The translations under genes were made by a program, and so were the position numbers. Of a stretch of 64,000 bases of DNA, positions 20,196-29,554 are shown one piece after another. Under the pieces are notes generated by a model, which saw nothing but the letters and a program-made list of their open reading frames with translations, searched no databases and was not told the DNA's origin. The stretch is taken from assembly GCA_905160935.1 (NCBI GenBank), contig CAJHZI010000205.1, forward strand, positions 1,225,001-1,289,000, read 5' to 3'. Source of the DNA: Enchytraeus crypticus (taxonomy: Eukaryota; Annelida; Clitellata; Enchytraeida; Enchytraeidae). Within the stretch, counting starts at the first letter, position 1; every line of letters starts with the position of its first letter.

Positions 20196-21300
20196 ATGGC
20201 TACAATCACTTCATCTGTGTCCGACTCCGACCTTTTGTACAAAATTCTAGCGAAATTTTCTGCGCTAGAGGAGCGAGTCGCAACACTCTCAGCCAAGCTG
20301 GATGATAGACCACAGGCTAGTATAGTCAGTTCTACACCATCAGCAGCATCAAGGGGACCAGTAAATATACCAAGAAGACCAGAGGCTGAGGCAACCCTGG
20401 CCAACAGATCAATGGCTACGTGTAGGCCTCCCATAGAGCCCTCCCTAACTGGAGACAAGCAAATGGAATGGCAAGAATTCGAGCGAGACTTCTTATGCTA
20501 CTTCAGAATCACGTAGGTCTACTACCTGGAGCCGGAAGTCCAAGTGGACCTCCTACTGGCAACAGCGGGAGACAAGGTGAGGAAGATATTCTATCAGTTG
20601 GGACTACCGGTTGAAGACGCAAAGGGTCTAGAAAAGGTGATTCTAGCTATCCGCCAAGTATTCAGTGAACAACAATCGACGATAGTCAACAAATTCCTGT
20701 TCCAGAAAATTCGACGGGAATATGGTGAGGACCTAGAGAACTACGTCACAAGACTAATGGAAGCAGCCAGACGCTGCTGCTTCGCAGGCGAAGAAAAGCG
20801 TGTCCTAGAACAGCTCGCGTTCAGCATCATCGACAACGTGGAGGTGCTACGAGGTGAGAGACTCCCCACCGACCCTCACCGGAGTAATCCGTATACTGAA
20901 AGCGGACGAGGTAGCCACACATGAATTGGACAGGATGGTAGGGAAAGCTCCAGCCATCCGGGCAATTCGCAACGACAGGCCCCAAAAGCGCAACTGGGAT
21001 CTGAACAGGACGTCCAAGCCAGCATCGAAGCAGAATGGCACGTGTGACAATAGCATATTTAGTCAAAACAGCACGGATCGATGCCCCGCCAAGGATATGG
21101 AGTGCTTCTTCTGTCAAAGGAAGGGGCACATGATTTCCAAATGTCGAAAGAGGCTGGCGGCCAATCAGGACGCCCAGGAAAACCCGGCACGATACCGTAA
21201 ACAACTCGTACGCCGAGGCGTACATGAGATCGAACATCTTACTAACACTGACATATCGGATGCAGAATCAATCGCGGTAGACCATGTTTTTTGTCGGTAG
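20196..21300 (+). CDS. gag region with CCHC knuckle (fossil)
   Basis: Part of the 18970-22501 element. The N-terminal part (from 20196) has a heptad-like LLYKILAKFSALEERV and a proline-rich stretch. The middle resembles the Gypsy capsid fold (LFQKIRREYGED, YVTRLMEAARRC). The final part has CFFCQRKGHMISKC, a CCHC zinc knuckle that binds RNA in working elements. The region is not intact. Confidence 0.65.
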
Positions 21301-21349
21301 CCGCGGTGGCGACAAAAACAGCTGGCAGACAGCCATCAGGATTGGAGAG

Positions 21350-21805
21350 AGAAAGGTGAACTGAAAAATAGATACAGGCGCAGAGGTCAACGTCATGCCT
21401 GACAGATTGTTCAAGCAGCTGCGAAGCAGATCCTGCTTGAAGCCAACCAAGGTAGTCCTGCGGACTGTGGCAGGTCAAATCAAACCGCTAGGAGTAATGA
21501 AAGCTCCGGTGCAGCATAAAGAAAAGAAAGCGATGGCAAAATTCTTTGTCGTGGACGACAGCACGCAAACACTCTGCGGACTACAGACTTCCGTTGAATT
21601 GGGTCTGGTCAAAAAGGTTTTCAGTAGGGGAAACGGCGTCGCAAGCTTTCCTTAATGAGTTTAGTGATGTTTTCGACGACAGTATTCCGGGAAAACTAGC
21701 AGACAAACATCATGTAACGATAAGGAGTGACGTGAGCCCGACGGTGCAAGCTTGTAGGAGAGTTCCGCTCGCACTGCTACCGAAGGTGAAGGAAACTTTG
21801 AAAGG
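21350..21805 (+). CDS. Protease and start of RT region of pol (fossil)
   Basis: Part of the 18970-22501 element. DTGAEVNVMP near 21375 is the aspartic protease active-site signature of retroelements. HHVTIRSDVSPTV near 21705, followed by RRVPLALLPKVKETL, is the usual stretch just ahead of the Gypsy RT fingers. RT catalytic motifs are not seen. Confidence 0.65.
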
Positions 21806-21950
21806 TGACTCTAATTGGTTTACGGCTTCAACCAAGAATCGAGTGAAGCCGGACCACTGTATAATAAAAGTATCGAACTATCAGATTACACACGGATGTT
21901 AACTTTACAGCCGTGTACTATCTCTTTAATTGATTTACGGCTTCACCAAG

Positions 21951-21991
<41 letters not shown>

Positions 21992-22501
21992 CATTATAGT
22001 GAAATGATCAACTATGTTGATATCTATCACTTTTAGTACCACATGTTATATCCGTTAGGCAATTTAGTCCATTTTCCGTGTAGCCAGTCCAGTGAGTGTC
22101 CGAGATTTTACTCTCAGATCAGCGCGGCTGGGATTCGAACCTACGAGAGTTCGATTCACCTCAGGGTCTGTCATTTAAAACATCATGACGTTATCTACAC
22201 CCTTAACCATTGCGCTAACGAGACATTCAATATATGAGTAAATAATAATATGAGTGAAGCCGTACCATTGTAATATATAGACACTTTAATCACAATTTAT
22301 GTAAGTGTAGCTATGTAAATGAAGCCCTTTAATCTTGTTAAAAGGGGGTTGCTTGACAACAGGGGTTATGGCTTTTGTAGGTTATATAAGGTCCGTGTGT
22401 TCATATATTCATCAGTTGTTGAGATTCGAATAAAGTGCTCCATCGTGCGTATCTTGCGTTTTGGATTTACTCGCTGACTTAGGAATTCATACAACATTAC
22501 A
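21806..22501 (+). repeat. 3' LTR of the Gypsy-type element, with an insertion
   Basis: It matches the 5' LTR in its left part (TTTACGGCTTCAACC, GGACCACTGTATAATAAA) and its right part (AATGAAGCCCTTTAATC, GAATAAAGTGCTCC). An unrelated insert of about 295 bp with an (AAT)n edge lies at about 21950-22245. Confidence 0.75.
21950..22245 (-). mobile_element. tRNA-derived SINE (family 2) inserted in the 3' LTR
   Basis: On the minus strand it shows TTAGCGCAATGGTTAAGGG near 22210, like a tRNA A box, and GGTTCGAATCCC near 22135, a near-perfect B box. The body (TAAAATCTCGGACACTC) is shared with 42800-42945. It ends in (ATT)n on the minus strand, and AATAAT lies on both sides, consistent with a short duplication. 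Confidence 0.65.
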
Positions 22502-22589
22502 CTGCCATTTGGTAGAGCATTAGAGAGAGAATGAGGTCAAACTCTGTTAAAGTCTAACATAAATCATATGCTTGCGTTTGTGCATACAG

Positions 22590-22663
22590 AGGACTTGGAC
22601 GCACTTAAGAGTGAAGGAGTAAATGTGACGGAACTTCCAATCGTCACTTCTACTTCCCGACAG
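22590..22663 (+). CDS. Possible short internal exon, unknown gene
   Basis: A 74-nt open segment lies between an acceptor (GCGTTTGTGCATACAG) and a donor-like ACAG/GTCTGT and encodes EDLDALKSEGVNVTELP, then IVTSTSRQ. Its last 40 nt, including the donor, recur at 25338-25377 with GTCAGT. The sequence looks codon-like, but no domain is visible. It could also be a dispersed repeat rather than an exon. Confidence 0.25.
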
Positions 22664-22734
22664 GTCTGTTTTGTATTCTTCAGGATTCTCTTTTTTGGTA
22701 AAAAGAACCAGTTAAAGCTAATGTTAGCGTCCTC

Positions 22735-22800
22735 ACGAAAGCGATGTTAATGACTATATCTAGTCACTGACATCGCTTCGAATATATCTTCTCTAGTTTC
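22735..22800. mobile_element. Partial SINE family 1 body, folded
   Basis: CCTCACGAAAGCGATGTTAATGAC on the minus strand sense is followed within 20 bp by GTCACTGACATCGCTTC in plus orientation. Two short pieces of the family 1 body therefore face each other. Confidence 0.5.
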
Positions 22801-22804
22801 ATTA

Positions 22805-23032
22805 AGACATAGGAAGAAAAGCTGGATAAGTCATTTTATAAGGGGGAAATCTACTAAAAGAGGTCATAGAAGGCAGAATGGAAGGAAATATAGGCAGAGG
22901 CTGGCCGAGATTAGGAATGTTAGATGATTTAAATATCCACATACATGTGGACATGAAGAGGCAAGCGGAATACAGATAAGAGATGAGGCTATATATACCA
23001 TGGACCTGCCAGTAGCAATGTCCTAAAAGTGG
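22805..23032 (+). mobile_element. RTE-like LINE 3' tail, cut by a DNA transposon
   Basis: It carries AGGAAGAAAAGCTGGATA, GGCCGAGATTAGGAATG, CATGTGGACATGAAGAGG and CCATGGACCTGCC, the family tail. It stops at GTCCTAA; the expected (GA)n continuation resumes at 25263 (TAAGAGAGAGAG) beyond the transposon. Confidence 0.75.
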
Positions 23033-23599
23033 CCACACACGATCAAATTTATCTGAACAGATATCTGTTCAGATAAATTTGACGGAGCCCACACGGTCAA
23101 ATTTAACTGACAGATATCTGAACAGATATCTGATAAGATATCTGTTCAGATAAATTTGTTTCGTCCACACACGGTCAAATTTATCTGTTCAGATCTGAGA
23201 TCTGAACGGATATTTTGCCCACAGACGGTCAAATTTATCTGCAGATATAACTGATGATCGCCCACACACGGTCAAATTTAACTGTTCAGATATCTGACCA
23301 GTTATGCTAATTAGCTGTCAATCATTTCCAGACTGCAGCGCACGTGACTGGCGTTATTACTACAGTCAATCAATATATTTGTGAGCTATTCAAACTACTA
23401 ATTTGAGAGCTACCCATCCCCTGATTGATGGTGGCTGTCCAAATGATGGAAGTATCATTTAATGACTTAATAGTCATTTTTTATTTTTTAATCACAATTT
23501 AAAATTATACCCCTGCTTATTTTGTAAGCACAAGTTCAACTATCATTATTAGTTTTATTTACGTTCACCATACTTGTAGATCACATTTAGTCTGTGTTT

Positions 23600-23680
23600 T
23601 TTCAGTGGATTGTGCGTTTGAATTCAGGCCAATTGCATCGAAGGCGAACACTCTAACCGTTACGCCAGATCCACCCAATA
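23600..23680 (-). mobile_element. tRNA-derived SINE head, family 3
   Basis: On the minus strand TGGCGTAACGGTTAGAG (A box) lies near 23665 and CCTGAATTCAAACGC (degenerate B box) near 23620. The same A-box string occurs at 39670. It lies inside the 23033-25262 transposon. Confidence 0.6.
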
Positions 23681-23808
23681 CTTCACTATCAATACAACAG
23701 TATAATATAATACTAGTTATAGTCTATAGGCCTACACCCACATGTAATTATTCTGCATCATTAAAAACTCTGCTTCATCGTCACTATTTAGTTTATATTT
23801 CTACGTAC

Positions 23809-24436
23809 CCGTATAGGCAAAGTTTATAACATGTAGGCCTATCTATATATAACATAGCATAACAAAACGGCACACTGAGTCAGGAAGCACAGATGCTTGT
23901 TTAATGCCCATTTCCTCCCTCTTCTCCATTGTTATTAGTAATCGTTTCCTTTTGGTGGCGCATTAATTGAAGCCGGCGCGGATTTAAGAATAACCTTCCA
24001 TCAGCCTGGGATTTTTTCCTCCCTAAGCTGCCGACACTCGGTCTTCCAAGGTGGTCACTCACAAAGTACTAACTGAGGTCGGTGTAACTTAACTTTGATA
24101 ATTGACGCGCAACTAAGCAAAGTGCGCTAAATCCCGCCAAACGGCCTGTTTATGAAGTGTTTATTATCGCGGGAGTTTGTGGAACACTGTATAAATTGCG
24201 CATGGCATTTTTGTTGAGAAATACAATAGAGATTGAAAACAAAACATTATTATTAAAATTATTAAAAACAAAATTATTATTATTTGTTTATAAAATTTTA
24301 ATTTGTTTAGCGAAGGTAGTTAATATTTAAATTAAAAAAAATCATCAAGCATCTGTGCTTCCTGACTCAGTGTGCCGTTTTGTTATGCTATGTTATATAT
24401 AGATAGGCCTACATGTTATAAACTTTGCCTATACGG
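23809..24436. repeat. 91-bp perfect inverted repeat enclosing a 5S-like sequence
   Basis: Arms 23809-23899 and 24346-24436 match as reverse complements over 91 bp (CCGTATAGGCAAAG outside, CACAGATGCTTG inside). Related sequence (GAGTCAGGAAGC) recurs at 51605. The identity of the arms suggests a recent foldback insertion or duplication. The loop is about 445 bp. Confidence 0.85.
24029..24113 (-). ncRNA. 5S rRNA-like sequence (pseudogene or 5S-derived SINE)
   Basis: On the minus strand the order AAAGTTAAGTTACACCGACC, TTAGTACTTTGTGAGTGACC, ACCTTGGAAGACCGAGTG follows the 3' two-thirds of eukaryotic 5S rRNA: GAAGCTAAGC, TTAGTACTTGGATGGGAGAC, CCGCCTGGGAATACC. By eye it is about two-thirds identical. 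The first third of 5S is not clear. It is too diverged for a working gene; a 5S-derived SINE head is the likelier identity. Confidence 0.6.
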
Positions 24437-24514
24437 AAAGGGTCTAGATAGGAAATGGAACATTAAGGTCGCGTATAATTATATTGATTTGACACCAACA
24501 CATTTGCACGACTA

Positions 24515-24605
24515 TGTTTTTATTTTTCACGCCGCAAAGCAGTCCCGAACTCGCGACCTCTCGTTCTAGAGGCGAACTCTCTATCAGTGCGCCACGAGTC
24601 ATTCA
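24515..24605 (-). mobile_element. tRNA-like SINE head, family 4
   Basis: On the minus strand TGGCGCACTGATAGAG (A box) near 24595 and CGAGTTCGGGACTG (B box) near 24550, with an anticodon-loop-like stretch between. Acceptor-stem pairing is not evident, so it is a SINE head rather than a tRNA gene. Confidence 0.55.
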
Positions 24606-24744
24606 TATTATATAAAAATCAATATTGAAATGTAAAAATGATATTTAATTCGGTAACGCTTATCTCAGTATGTCAAAAGCATCTTCGTGACTTATAATAA
24701 TTTTATTAAGACCTACTCGTTAAATCATTGATCTGTAGTGATGT

Positions 24745-24830
24745 GTGCTGTTGGGGACGTCCTTGACATCATCCCTGGATGAGGAAACGGACTTTAAACC
24801 TTTATTTATTATTTATTATTAAAGAAATTA
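24745..24830 (+). mobile_element. Short LINE/SINE 3' tail (GGACGTTAAAC type)
   Basis: GGGGACGTCCTTGACATC, GGATGAGGAAACGGAC and TTTAAACC are followed by ATTT-rich sequence. Same family as 9118-9185. Confidence 0.6.
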
Positions 24831-25262
24831 ATTTCTATTTAGAATGCTCAAATTAAGATAGGTTTAGGCCGATAAGTGCGCCAAAATTATTGGTGGGCGG
24901 GAGAAGTCTTCAGATCTGAAAACTGACGCGGCCAGACACGATCAAATTTATCTGAACAGATATCTGTTCAGATAAATTTGATGGTTTTCCCATCAGTTTT
25001 TAAAACTGACACTCGTCAGTTTTCCCATCAGTTTTTGCTCACACACGATCAAATTTATCTGTTTAGATATCTGAACAGATAGCTGTTCAGATCAGTTTGA
25101 TCAGTTAAATTTGATCGTGTGTGGAGAAACTAGGTCATCAGTTCTCTCGTCAGTTTTCAAATCTGACGCGGCCACACACGATCAAATTTATCTGTTCAGA
25201 TATCTGGACAGATATCTGAACAGATGAGTTTGATGGCAAAACTGATCGTGTGTGGCCACTGT

Positions 25263-25500
25263 AAGAGAGAGAGAGAGAGAAAGAGTTTTATTGATCGCAT
25301 ATAAAGTTGCCTGTCTTCAGCGGGTGAGCTGAAAACAGACAACTTGAACTTCCGATCGTCACTCCTATTTCCCGACAGGTCAGTTTATACATGTACTTTG
25401 CAGAATTCTTCTCTTTTTGAAGTGAAGTCTAGTCTAGTTAGTCTAGTTTTATTGATCGTTTGTAATTTTGACTGTCTTCAGCAGGTGGGTGCTTACCAAC
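25263..25500. repeat. (GA)n LINE end and a duplicated TTTATTGATCG tail segment
   Basis: TAAGAGAGAGAG continues the LINE tail interrupted at 23032. TTTTATTGATCG followed by CTGTCTTCAGC occurs at 25286-25325 and again at 25448-25490. On the minus strand this reads GCTGAAGACAG and CGATCAATAAAA, so it is probably the 3' end of a reverse-strand LINE family. A 40-bp piece at 25338-25377 repeats the exon-like segment at 22624-22663. Confidence 0.5.
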
Positions 25501-25700
25501 AAGCTATGGAGTATTATTGGTGGAGCATGAAAGCAAATCTTGAAGAATTAGCCCAAAATAATTTATTTTTAAACTTGGATAACGTTGATTCTAATGTAGA
25601 TAATATCAGTTATTATTCCAAATTTTGTCTTTATAAATATTTATTTTCATCTCGATTATTAGTTATTTTAGATAATAACAATAAACAGTATAGTAAATAA
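25500..25700 (+). other. Open frame of unknown nature
   Basis: After CTGTCTTCAG a frame runs about 65 codons (GAYQQAMEYYWWSMKANLEE then N-rich sequence) to TAA. A splice acceptor reading is possible, but the preceding segment belongs to a duplicated repeat tail. No domain recognised. Confidence 0.2.
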
Positions 25701-25764
25701 AAATATCTACATTTCGGTATATACCCACATTTTTTGCAATTGTAATAAAATCAAGATCATCAGT

Positions 25765-25935
25765 CATCTATTACTGAGCTACCAGTCAAATTTTAAGACC
25801 AGACACATATTATTGTTTTGTATTTATTGTAAAATGAGGACCAACAATCATTTAATAAAGGCAACCTTCGTTAGTATCTGCTTATAGAAAGCTTCACTCC
25901 ACTGAAACTGCCTTATTCATAATGATCTTTGCCTA
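25765..25935 (+). mobile_element. CR1-like RT fragment
   Basis: AYRKLHSTETALF at about 25882-25920 is the well-conserved CR1-group sequence just after the RT fingers. The same string is readable at 48000-48040 on the minus strand (RKLHSTETALL). Only about 170 bp survive. Confidence 0.6.
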
Positions 25936-25938
25936 GCA

Positions 25939-25977
25939 AGGTGGGCAGTCGCCCACTTTGACCCCCGGCTCCTACGC

Positions 25978-25982
<5 letters not shown>
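25939..25982 (-). mobile_element. hAT-like terminal sequence, left copy
   Basis: On the minus strand AGTGGCGTAGGAGCCGGG starts at the (TA)n boundary and is followed by GTGGGCGACTGCCC. The same terminus occurs in opposite orientation at 26869. CAGTGGCGTAG-type ends are common in hAT transposons. Confidence 0.5.

Positions 25983-26054
<72 letters not shown>
25983..26054. repeat. (TA)n tract
   Basis: Pure TA of about 72 bp directly before the mariner-like element. Confidence 0.95.
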
Positions 26055-26057
<3 letters not shown>

Positions 26058-26799
26058 GGTGATTAAAAAAAGATTACATCTGCAAAAAGTTTTAATATAT
26101 CAGGCTACCGTTAATATTTTCCAATAAAACTTTTCGCAATTACTAAAGGACTAATTTCTAATGTGTGGCCAATTTTCATCCATTTTGGTGCATTGATTGG
26201 CCAGTTATGCAAGTTTCAGCAGAGCATCCCCCCATTTTTTACCTAAAAATGGCGTAAAGCACCTCCTGCAATTCTGTCTTGTTTTTAGGCTTCGTCTGGT
26301 GTTTCTAATAGAGATGCAGCATGGTTCCCCAGATATGGTAATCCAGATGATTACGATCGGGTGAGTTTGGAGGCCATTCATTCTTCGTGATAAAATCCGG
26401 GTTTCTCTCGCTGATCCATTCCTGTGCAAGACGAGATGCATGAGCCGAAGCGCCATCCTGCTGAAAGATGAAACCATTTGGTAGAAGAGCATAGCAATCA
26501 TCAAACAGCTCCTGAAGCAAACTATTGACGCATTACCGAGAGTTAACCTTTACCTTCTCGTCAATGAAGTGCAATCTGCCCTTACCGTGGTAGAAAACAC
26601 CATTTTTAGGTAAAAATGGGGGGTTGCACTGCTGAAACTTGTATAACTAGCCAATCTAGGTACCAAAAAGGATGCAGATCGGCCACTGCATCAAACATTA
26701 GTCCTTTATTAATTGGTAAAAGTTTTATTTGAAAATATTAACAATAGCCTGAGATACTTAAACTTTTTGCAGGAGTAATCTTTTTTTATACTCACCCTG
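26055..26799 (-). mobile_element. Tc1/mariner-superfamily element, internally deleted
   Basis: The 745-bp element starts CAGGGTGATTAAAAAAAG and ends in the inverted CTTTTTTTATACTCACCCTG, with TA on both sides. Inverted ends extend about 50 bp (TGCAAAAAGTTT shared). On the minus strand 26305-26520 encodes GFIFQQDGASAHAS and NEWPPNSPDRNHLDYHIWG, the second and third catalytic Asp regions of a mariner-type transposase. The N-terminal DNA-binding domain and first catalytic Asp are missing. It is non-autonomous. The target was the middle of a (TA)n tract. Confidence 0.85.
26305..26520 (-). pseudogene. Mariner-like transposase fragment
   Basis: About 71 codons: FQQDGASAH contains the second catalytic Asp, and PPNSPDRNHLDYHIWG the third with the usual WPxNSPDLNPxDYxxW context (L to R and P to H changes seen). 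Full proteins are about 340 residues; this is the C-terminal fifth. Confidence 0.8.
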
Positions 26800-26801
26800 T
26801 A

Positions 26802-26802
26802 A

Positions 26803-26868
<66 letters not shown>
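26802..26868. repeat. (TA)n tract
   Basis: TA repeat continuing the microsatellite interrupted by the mariner-like element. Confidence 0.95.
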
Positions 26869-26873
<5 letters not shown>

Positions 26874-27060
26874 GGCGTAGGAGCCGGGTGGCAAGGTGGG
26901 CGACTGCCCCCTTGCTCTCAGAATGTAGGGGCCAGGGGGGCATAATTGGGCAAAAAATAGCAAAAGTGCCCTTCTTGGTATTGATGAATTTTCTCTCAAC
27001 CCCTCACCCCCATACAGTATTTCCTTGATTGCGTGTATAGTCATTAGGGCAAGGTGTTTT
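26869..27060 (+). mobile_element. hAT-like terminal sequence, right copy
   Basis: AGTGGCGTAGGAGCCGGG, GGTGGGCGACTGCCCC and GGGGCCAGGGGGGC follow the (TA)n tract, mirroring 25939-25982. The GC-rich run fades after about 27000. No transposase is visible. Confidence 0.5.
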
Positions 27061-27985
27061 TAGCCTGCTATAATAAAAGAAGTGGTAAATAACGTTACAA
27101 TGATTCTACAATTATTGTTAGTATACTGAGCACTTTTCTCCATCTTGGCAGCACTGTTAACTTCAAAGAGGTATTAAAAGTGACTAAAATTTTATTACTG
27201 TATCTATGGATTACAGGTTGGGCCTCACGAGGTTTCGAGTGACATGCATTGTGTAACATAAATTCCGAAAAGCTAAAATAGCATAACCGTATGTGCAAAA
27301 ATGATGGCATAATTTTATTTTTAATTTGTTAGTAACAATATCAATATGGTCACAGTATGCATGTATGCTTTTGTGTTTGTCTATGTATATGTATTTGCAC
27401 GCAGTGGTAGGTTACTATAACCTATCGGACTCAGACCTTGTATATTTTTATACTGTACTCTTTAATGCTCTTGAATTAGATAATTAATTTTATTAATATA
27501 TGGTAGGTGATGTAACTAGAGCACAGGTAGAGTAATGTGCTTTTAGTGTGTAAACCTATATATAATAAATAACCATTTGAACTGCATTTGAATATAGTCA
27601 GAGTTTAAGTCGTGACTCGTGACATCCTGTTCCATCTAAGCTATATCGTAATTTACATGCACACGATGCCCCTATATACAAAGTATTCATTAATTTTCGG
27701 CCTTTGCCTATGACTCTGTGTGTTCACAAGTAATATGAGAATATGCCCCTCTCCCCTCAGGGCCCTCACCCAGTTCAACTGCGATTCTGAACATCTTTAT
27801 CAGCATCACCTGTTTGATAGAGACAGGTGATTATACGATGCCACTAGGACTGCATTACACGCTCTGACAGTCACTGTGGCTGCAGCATGGTAATTTGTTA
27901 GGCCTACTGTTCCACGATAATCCGTGTTTTCTCCAGTACCAGTTAAATACAGAAATAGCAAGATTTATGCTAACTCATTTATCTA
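27061..27985. other. Unassigned AT-rich region
   Basis: More than 900 bp without a domain, splice pair or recognised repeat. Short GCCCCT-rich stretches near 27745-27775 may be old transposon-end sequence. Confidence 0.35.
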
Positions 27986-27989
27986 CCTT

Positions 27990-28140
27990 GATCGTGCCCT
28001 AACCCTAACCCCAACACTAACCATAAAAAAATAAACAATTAAAGAAATTCACAATAGTAGCGCGAGCTAGAATCGAACCCAGGACGTCACACTTTAATGC
28101 CTGACGCCCTACCACCTGCACCATAGCGGCTTGTGATTCA
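27990..28140 (-). mobile_element. tRNA-derived SINE, family 5, with TTAGGG-like body
   Basis: On the minus strand ATGGTGCAGGTGGTAGGGC (A box) near 28125 and GGGTTCGATTCTAG (B box) near 28080 are followed by GTTGGGGTTAGGGTTAGG at 27997-28018. The same plan is seen at 31465-31625 and 50840-50990 and, in plus orientation, at 44445-44720. Confidence 0.65.
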
Positions 28141-28426
28141 ATTCGGTTTAAAAGTTACTTTTAATCTATCTCAATAGATACAGCATGAAATCTTTGATCT
28201 ATAGAGTTATCGCAGAAGAAAAGACCAATTGTCTTATTTGATTGATATAAGTGCACATTTTATATCCACTTTCAGTCAATATTAGTATGCAGAGGTCAAG
28301 TGAAAAGATTACATATCGTAGGTCATGTTTTAGGATTACCTTACTGTAGTCGCTTATTGTTTATGTTATGAGTGTAATTCAACAGTAAAATTTATAGATT
28401 CTAATGTATTATATAATATGAAAGTA

Positions 28427-28750
28427 CAGTACAACTCTCGTGATAAGAGCGCGACACGGGGTAGTCTCTCGTTATTCATGCTGTACTCGTTATTCGTTAT
28501 TCGCGAATGTCGCGAGAATCTGGGCGCTGTAGCGGCCGGAATCGCGCCTGACGATAGCGCGACAACGGCCAGATTCACGAGTGATTCACGAATGATTCGC
28601 GCCAGCGTGGGCGTGGCTACATAACTAAAGTCACACCTTAATACCATCAAGTATCAAATGATTTATCACTTGTGGCCCCAGTAGGTCTACAAACTGTTGA
28701 GTTATCTACCACATGCTTACAAACCTCGACTAATCGACAAATACATACTT
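28427..28750 (+). mobile_element. pogo-like DNA transposon end, CpG-rich
   Basis: CAGTACAACTCTCGTGATAA follows TA; this terminus style fits pogo/Tigger elements of Tc1/mariner. Inside are GTAGCGGCCGGAATCGCG and GATAGCGCGACAACGGCC, very CpG-rich against AT-rich flanks. Other ends of the family: 34411-34459 and 57600-57763 (right ends), 49173 (left end). Confidence 0.6.
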
Positions 28751-28765
28751 ACACACACACATACA

Positions 28766-29554
28766 CAGACTGAGGCAAAAAATAATAATCCCCTAGCGAA
28801 ATCTCAATAACTTCAAGAAAACTCAAAATATCGTTACTAAATTTTCGGACCTTCTAGGGGAGGAATTTTTGCGTATATCCTGCAAAAATATGGTGAAAAT
28901 ATTTTCTGTATTTGCGAAATTACAGCATTTCTACGAAATAATTGCAATATCAATTTCAACAAGGCTTTTTTAAATGTCAGTCGTTCCTTTTAAAGAAAGT
29001 AACGACCCTGAAAAGGGGTGCTAACTTAAGTGGTGGAGTATAAGACTATACTACCTTGTTAGCTGCTCCAATAAAAGATGCTTAAAGTCTTTCTTCTGTT
29101 ACAATTATTCCTAAATTTTGAAGAAAATTTTCGGTACTTTGGTTAAAATAAGCCTTGTTAAAATTGATTTTAACACTTTTTCCGGAGAAACTAATTGATT
29201 TTAACACTTTTTCCGGAGAAACGCTGTATTTTCGTTAATTCAGAATATATTTTCACCAAATTTTCAGGATATATGCAGAAATTCCTCCTTTAGAAGCTTC
29301 GAAAATTTTATAAAACTATTATGATTTTTGTCGAAGTTATTAAGACTTTTGATAAAAAAAGCCTTGTTAAAATCGATTTTTTCACCTTTTTCATAGAAAC
29401 GCTGTAATTTTGTTATTGCTCAATAGATTTTCGTCATACTTGCAGGATACATGCAGAAATTCCTCCCCTAGAAGCTCCTAAACTTTTGTACAAATATTTT
29501 GAGTTTTGTTGAAGTTATTGCGATTTCTCTAGGGGATTATTGTTTTTGCCCCAG

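Larger units (their letters stand above)
18970..22501 (+). mobile_element. Ty3/Gypsy-type LTR retrotransposon (fossil, broken)
   Basis: Two direct LTRs (about 18970-19981 and 21806-22501) flank an internal region that opens with TGGCGCAGTCAAC, a typical primer-binding site. Parts seen in order: gag with coiled-coil-like N-terminus, CCHC zinc knuckle, protease with DTGA, and the start of the RT region. The bulk of RT, RNase H and integrase are not seen. Each LTR has received its own later insertion, so the element is not young; the LTR right halves remain clearly alike. It is broken by several changes. No envelope-like frame is present. The left boundary is approximate and no target duplication was found. 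Confidence 0.75.
23033..25262. mobile_element. DNA transposon with subterminal palindromic repeats, no transposase seen
   Basis: It begins AAGTGGCCACACACGATCA and ends with the matching inverted GATCGTGTGTGGCCACTG. Both ends (23033-23330 and 24900-25262) are packed with short motifs, ACACACGRTCAAATTTA and the palindromic AACAGATATCTGTT, in both orientations. The flanks give TAA on both sides of the split LINE tail, so the likely target duplication is 3 bp. The interior holds a tRNA-like SINE, a 91-bp inverted repeat with a 5S-like unit, and LINE/SINE tails, but no transposase frame. It is therefore non-autonomous or gutted. Dense subterminal motifs usually serve as transposase binding sites. 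Superfamily unknown; TAA would fit PIF/Harbinger but the termini are not typical. Confidence 0.7.

Noticed and set aside
24029-24113. Functional 5S rRNA gene
   Set aside because: Only the 3' two-thirds aligns and at roughly two-thirds identity; it is better explained as a 5S-derived repeat.
27997-28018. True interstitial telomere block
   Set aside because: Only about two and a half imperfect CCCTAA units, inside a SINE body repeated elsewhere.
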